DNA of 64,000 bases from Gigaspora margarita (taxonomy: Eukaryota; Glomeromycota; Glomeromycetes; Diversisporales; Gigasporaceae): contig WTPW01000561.1 of the NCBI GenBank assembly GCA_009809945.1, positions 1-64,000 of the forward strand, given 5' to 3'. Position 1 is the first letter of the stretch. Each line of letters begins with the position of its first letter. Under the pieces are notes generated by a model. The model did not search any database, was not told the DNA's origin, and saw only the letters and a list, made by a program, of their open reading frames with translations. Positions 59,917-64,000 of this stretch are shown here, one piece after another. Both the position numbers and the translations under genes were made by a program.

Positions 59917-60540
59917 TGCCCGAAGAAAACCTAACTCCAGTTTACCATCGGAGTCAACAACCGATGCTTTCTCAAAATCGATGATAACGGCAAATCAGAC
60001 CAACTCCTAATGATTAACAAAATGCGTTAATACCAGATCATAGAAAAATTTAGCAAAGAATAAGGGAGTTCTCAAACGCTTTAGTTAATCTGTCAGAATA
60101 GGATAGGAAATAAATTTTAATCAGTAAACAAAATATGTTTCTGAATCTATTAAAACATGTGATGATAGTTTAATATATCAGGGAGAACAATTTAATTATT
60201 AATCTGATCAAGAATGTTTATAATTTCAATTAATAACAAATGTAGGTTAACAACAAATGGAGGTTTATAGTTGCGCTTATTGACTAAAATTTTATTGATT
60301 GACTTGAAAAGTAATTATTCAAGTGCTTCTTTCTTTTTACCGTTACATTATCATTTTACTTTATTATTACATTATTACTTTCACTAAAAATTTTCGCAGA
60401 AATTAAAAAAAGACATTTTTGAGTTTTATTCGTTTGTAGTAAATTCTGAAATAGAAAAATAATTTAGAATTGTTGTAGATTGTGCTTTATCCTTTTGTTG
60501 ATCCATAATTTTCTTTTTTTTTATTTCGTTTTGTAAAAAC

Positions 60541-61092
60541 AAATATAACAATTTTATTTTAATCTGAAAAAATGTATATTGTAATTTCAATTCAATATAT
60601 TATATAAATTGTCTATCTCTCAGAAATCATTAAATAAAATTTGGTTATTTAATGAAATGTAAATTGCTTACAATTATTGACTAAGTTAATTCTCTTTACT
60701 TTCAGTCTTTCAATCATTCGTGTTAATTTATTTGTGAAGCCAGAAGGCTATTATCCAGTGTAAGAATTCTTTTGTTTTCATCAATACTCCCACTTTTTTT
60801 ATCTCATTCATGATGGTTTGGACGATGAACTTAAAAATTATGATTAGAAGACATAGTGTTTGTCAACTGCTGAATGACCACAACGTATTAATTGTATTGG
60901 ATAAATTGATATATAAACTTTTAAATCTAAGACCAACATAGTACCTAGGTAAATTGATCATGCTGATTAGGTTAATTGATGGACGCATATTTAATTTCGT
61001 GATGACTTTGTTAAATCATTTTTAAGCTGATATATTTTTAATGTATGCTGCCCATGTCCATTATTCTTTGATTTTACCATTGCGCAACATCT
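60541..61092. repeat. Duplication block C, unit at 60 kb
   Basis: Matches 20100-20680 and 23200-23760, including the CGHSA relic near 60870 and the start of the HINEI gene relic. The match resumes at 61733-61800 after a fold-back insertion. Confidence 0.65.
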
Positions 61093-61732
61093 TGAAATTC
61101 TTTAAAGTGATATATAAACGATTATAATCGGATTAATCAATTATTGTCGATTAATTTTAATCGATTATAATCGTTTGAGGGTTATTATTCGATTAATAAC
61201 ACTAATCGATTATAATCGATAATATAAAAAATCGAATGAAGTACGCCAATTCGCGTTTTAAAAAAAAATCGATTGATATCGATAGTATAAAAAATTCGCA
61301 AATGTTTGTTAACATTTTTAAGAGCTATTTCCTCGATAACTAGTAATGCAAATAGTAAAAATATCAATCTATAATACATTAATATTTTAGCAAAATTTGA
61401 ACTGTAGTTCTTGAGTAATTGTTTGTATACGATAGTCAGTTTTTTTAAAAAATCGACTATCTTATGCAAGCAATTACTCAAGAACTACTAGTTTAAATTT
61501 ACTGAATTTTATTCTTTTATAGACTGATATTGATACTATTTGCATAAAATTTTGAACCAATTCTAATTACTAGTTATCAAGAAAATCATTCATAAATGTC
61601 AATTAAAATTATGAATTTTTATTATATACGTTATCTTTTATTATCGTTTATAATCGATAGGTTATATATCGATGATCAGGTGATTATTATCAATATAAAT
61701 TGGTCTGCAAATTTTTGTGATGAAAAAAATTC
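61093..61732. mobile_element. Fold-back element with GATTATAATCG motifs
   Basis: It interrupts the block C gene relic. CGATTATAATCG-type palindromes cluster near both ends. In the centre, GTAGTTCTTGAGTAATTG and CAATTACTCAAGAACTAC begin long pairing arms (about 61290-61430 against 61455-61600). The target duplication is not resolved. Confidence 0.55.
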
Positions 61733-61800
61733 TAATTTCATTTATATGTCTAAAAGAAAAGGCTCAATGAATTAAATAAACTTCATAGAATAGTGCAGAC

Positions 61801-63599
61801 ATCACGAAATTTTTTAACCAGATAACCATCACAAAAAAGATGATATATATCAGATATTGATTAAGATATAATGATATAAATTGATAGTGCAGTTGTAAAA
61901 TGATAGATATCAATAATTGATAAATATTGATTAACAGATATAAATCGCTATGCATCTGCAATCAATTATTATCAAATTGCATAATGATTGATGGTTATCA
62001 AACATTTAAAATTTGAACTTAGTAAATTTTTGGATTTACATTTTTTAACATTACATTTGTAACACTAATTATGAAGACTTATAATCTATGTCATACCAGA
62101 TAATCTACCTTTACATTATCTTTCACTTTAACTTTTTAACTTTAATACATTAATTATTTAATATTACACATCGATACACTAGTTATAACTTGATATGATT
62201 TATATCAATTGATAAATAGCATATTTAGTGTTTATAATTTAGATATACACTTTAAATATTAGAACATAAAAATGTTTACTAAATATTCATTAGATTTATC
62301 AAATCTTGGAACTATATCAGACATAGAATATGTCCTCTTGAAATAGGTAAAATTCTGTCTATTATAAATATTTAATAAAAACATATAAATTTACTATAAA
62401 ATTTTAGCCAAAGATCTTTTTAGCTTGACTAATTAAAGTCAAAATAAATTTTATAGTTACATAGAACAATAAAAGAAGAAAAAATAAGCTTAAAACCAAA
62501 TACAATTTCAAAATGTAACTTTGTCAAAAAACAAATATTTACTAATTTTAAAACAGACATTATATATAAAATTATGCTCTAAACAACTTTACTTAGTAGT
62601 AATCTTGACAAAAAAATAAGTTAACTATATATAAATTTAAAATTTTTTGGCTTGTAATATAAAACCTTTTTTTATCAAAGTAACCTGGTTTGGGCTTCTA
62701 AATAAACTTGTTCAACTTATAATTTTACTTGTATTAAGGTCAAACCACATTTTTTTAAACCTTTTACTAACTAAAAAATAGGTTAAAGCTAGAAACCAAT
62801 TTTTTTCTAAATTTAGCTCTATTTTTTATTTAGGGTCATCTATAAATAATATTATATACTATATAGGCCTAAAATAATGCTCATAGGTGTTATTTCAAGT
62901 TTTGAATCTTCTTAAAATAGCACATATGATCTCAAATCAATGCCTATTGTGAGGGTGAAAATCGTACCCTCTGTCTAAATATATCAGCTACACACTACTA
63001 ACACTAACTAAAACTACTCTAATTTAACCCTAATAATGGTGATAAGGCTTTGATTGAGGCATAGATGGACTTGGTCTGAGTAACTAGAGTCAAAATAGAG
63101 CTCTATATTATGTCACAAGGCTCTAATATGAGGTTACAGAATTTTAGACTTTACTATAATTTCACTTATCAGGGTTATCCATTAATAATAATAACAGTTT
63201 ATTTATTATCTATCAGAGGGATTTTAAACAATAACACTTCTACTCTAATTTTAAAGATTATTACTACAATATTGAACTTTAAAGCTTTGAACTCTACTGA
63301 TTTCTTGCTTCTGAACTATGGAATTAATGAACTATAAAAAAACTTACAAACACTATGGAAACTACTTTGAACTATTGAAGCTTATGAAATATGGAAAGTT
63401 TACTTTTTAGTGAAGACAGGACCCCGGACATCTCTCATAGAGGTCATAACTGATCTGCATGAATTTAGGCGTTTTTGCTACCCCTAAAATCAAGTGAATT
63501 TGCTAAAAGTTAGATTATTACATATAAATTTTATAGTAATTTGCTAAAAACTAAATTATCACATCTATTTTTATAAATCAAAATAATATATGTATTTTT
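61801..63599. other. Gene-poor AT-rich stretch
   Basis: A run of TGATA/TATCA-rich sequence at 61840-61990 is followed by DNA in which I see no conserved gene. A short hairpin GAGGGTGAAAATCGTACCCT lies at about 62951. Small chance frames (such as 63110-63337) have no supporting features. Confidence 0.5.
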
Positions 63600-64000
63600 G
63601 ATTGCTGAACAAGTTTTCTTAGAGCACAATGTTAGAATAATTAGTAAAATTTTGTGAATTATAGAATTTTTAGTATTTTTATTAATAAAATTATATAAAA
63701 TATTATAATTCACAAAATTTTACTAATTGATTCTAACAAAGTGCTCTAATAAAACTTGTTCAGCACATAAAAATACATTATTTCGGCATATTTACTTTTA
63801 TATTTCTTGAAAATTCAAGAGAAGATGTTTAATTTTGGATTTTTTGATCAAAAAATCAAAATTAAGCACCTTCTCTTAAATTTTCAAGAAATATAAAAAT
63901 AAATATGCCGAAATAATGTATTTTTATGTGCTGAACAAGTTTTCTTAGAGCACTTTGTTAGAATCAATTAGTAAAATTTTGTGAATAATAGAATTTTTTA
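63600..64000. repeat. Palindrome array at the right edge
   Basis: Same P/Q architecture as 12390-15375: P runs from the GCTGAACAAGTTTTCTTAG arm to its inverse, then Q from ACATTATTTCGGCATATTT to its inverse, then P again to the window end. The sequence is clearly diverged from the 12 kb array, but the two arms within each module agree closely. It continues beyond the window. Confidence 0.85.

Larger units (their letters stand above)
57974..60540. repeat. Duplication block B, 5' side of kinase copy 3, with insertions
   Basis: Colinear with 4077-5790 and 18096-19690 on both sides of two inserts, a Mutator-like MITE (59364-59616) and an LTR relic with a little adjacent sequence (59630 to about 60060). 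No gene is seen. Confidence 0.7.

Noticed and set aside
62949-63540. Possible LTR starting TGTGAGGGTG
   Set aside because: No matching CA-type end or second copy was found; only a short hairpin at the start supports it.

Overview
The window looks like nuclear DNA of an arbuscular mycorrhizal fungus of the Rhizophagus (Glomeromycotina) type. The DNA is very AT-rich. It carries Sel1-repeat proteins fused to TKL-like kinases with an HSDLH catalytic loop, kinase-LRR fusions, short GT-AG introns, and a dense load of hAT, PIF/Harbinger-like, Tc1/mariner-like and other DNA transposons and MITEs. The organism is inferred from gene content only. No rRNA gene, free-standing tRNA gene or CRISPR array was seen.

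Layout. (1) 0-26 kb: a segmental duplication. A unit made of a 3' spacer (A), a Sel1-kinase gene on the minus strand, a 5' spacer (B) and a further block with gene relics (C) occurs at 0.3-11 kb, 15.4-20.9 kb and 21.9-24 kb (kinase lost), with an extra A block at 24.1-25.9 kb. A fourth unit lies at 56-62 kb. Between the first two units lies an array of large alternating palindromes (12.4-15.4 kb) split by a Harbinger-like insertion. (2) 25.9-34.3 kb: a GC-rich hAT-like element, a broken gene with a restriction-endonuclease-like domain, a TA-flanked element with a minisatellite, an apparently intact three-exon PARP-like gene (31118-32085), and two more MITEs. (3) 34.9-43.6 kb: a multi-exon TKL kinase-LRR gene (broken), then a second kinase pseudogene whose last part is split by a 4.4 kb hAT element that encodes its own transposase and is flanked by a perfect 8-bp duplication. 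(4) 43.8-51 kb: MITEs, local duplications, a Tc1/mariner-like transposase broken by a tRNA-derived SINE that is itself split by a hAT MITE, and a decayed unrecognised minus-strand gene. (5) 51.3-55.3 kb: a second PARP-like copy, broken, whose first exon holds a hAT that holds another hAT. (6) 56-62 kb: the third Sel1-kinase copy and its flanks, with a Mutator-like MITE and an LTR relic. (7) 62-64 kb: gene-poor DNA, then the palindrome family again at the window edge.

The host genes belong to expanded families (kinase, Sel1, LRR, PARP-like) that were duplicated locally and then decayed. Only the PARP-like gene at 31118 reads through without a break. The paralogous copies provide empty sites that confirm several transposon insertions and order them relative to the duplications. 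The most unusual structures are the alternating palindrome array with locus-matched arms, and the set of hAT families that each carry their own array of short subterminal motifs.
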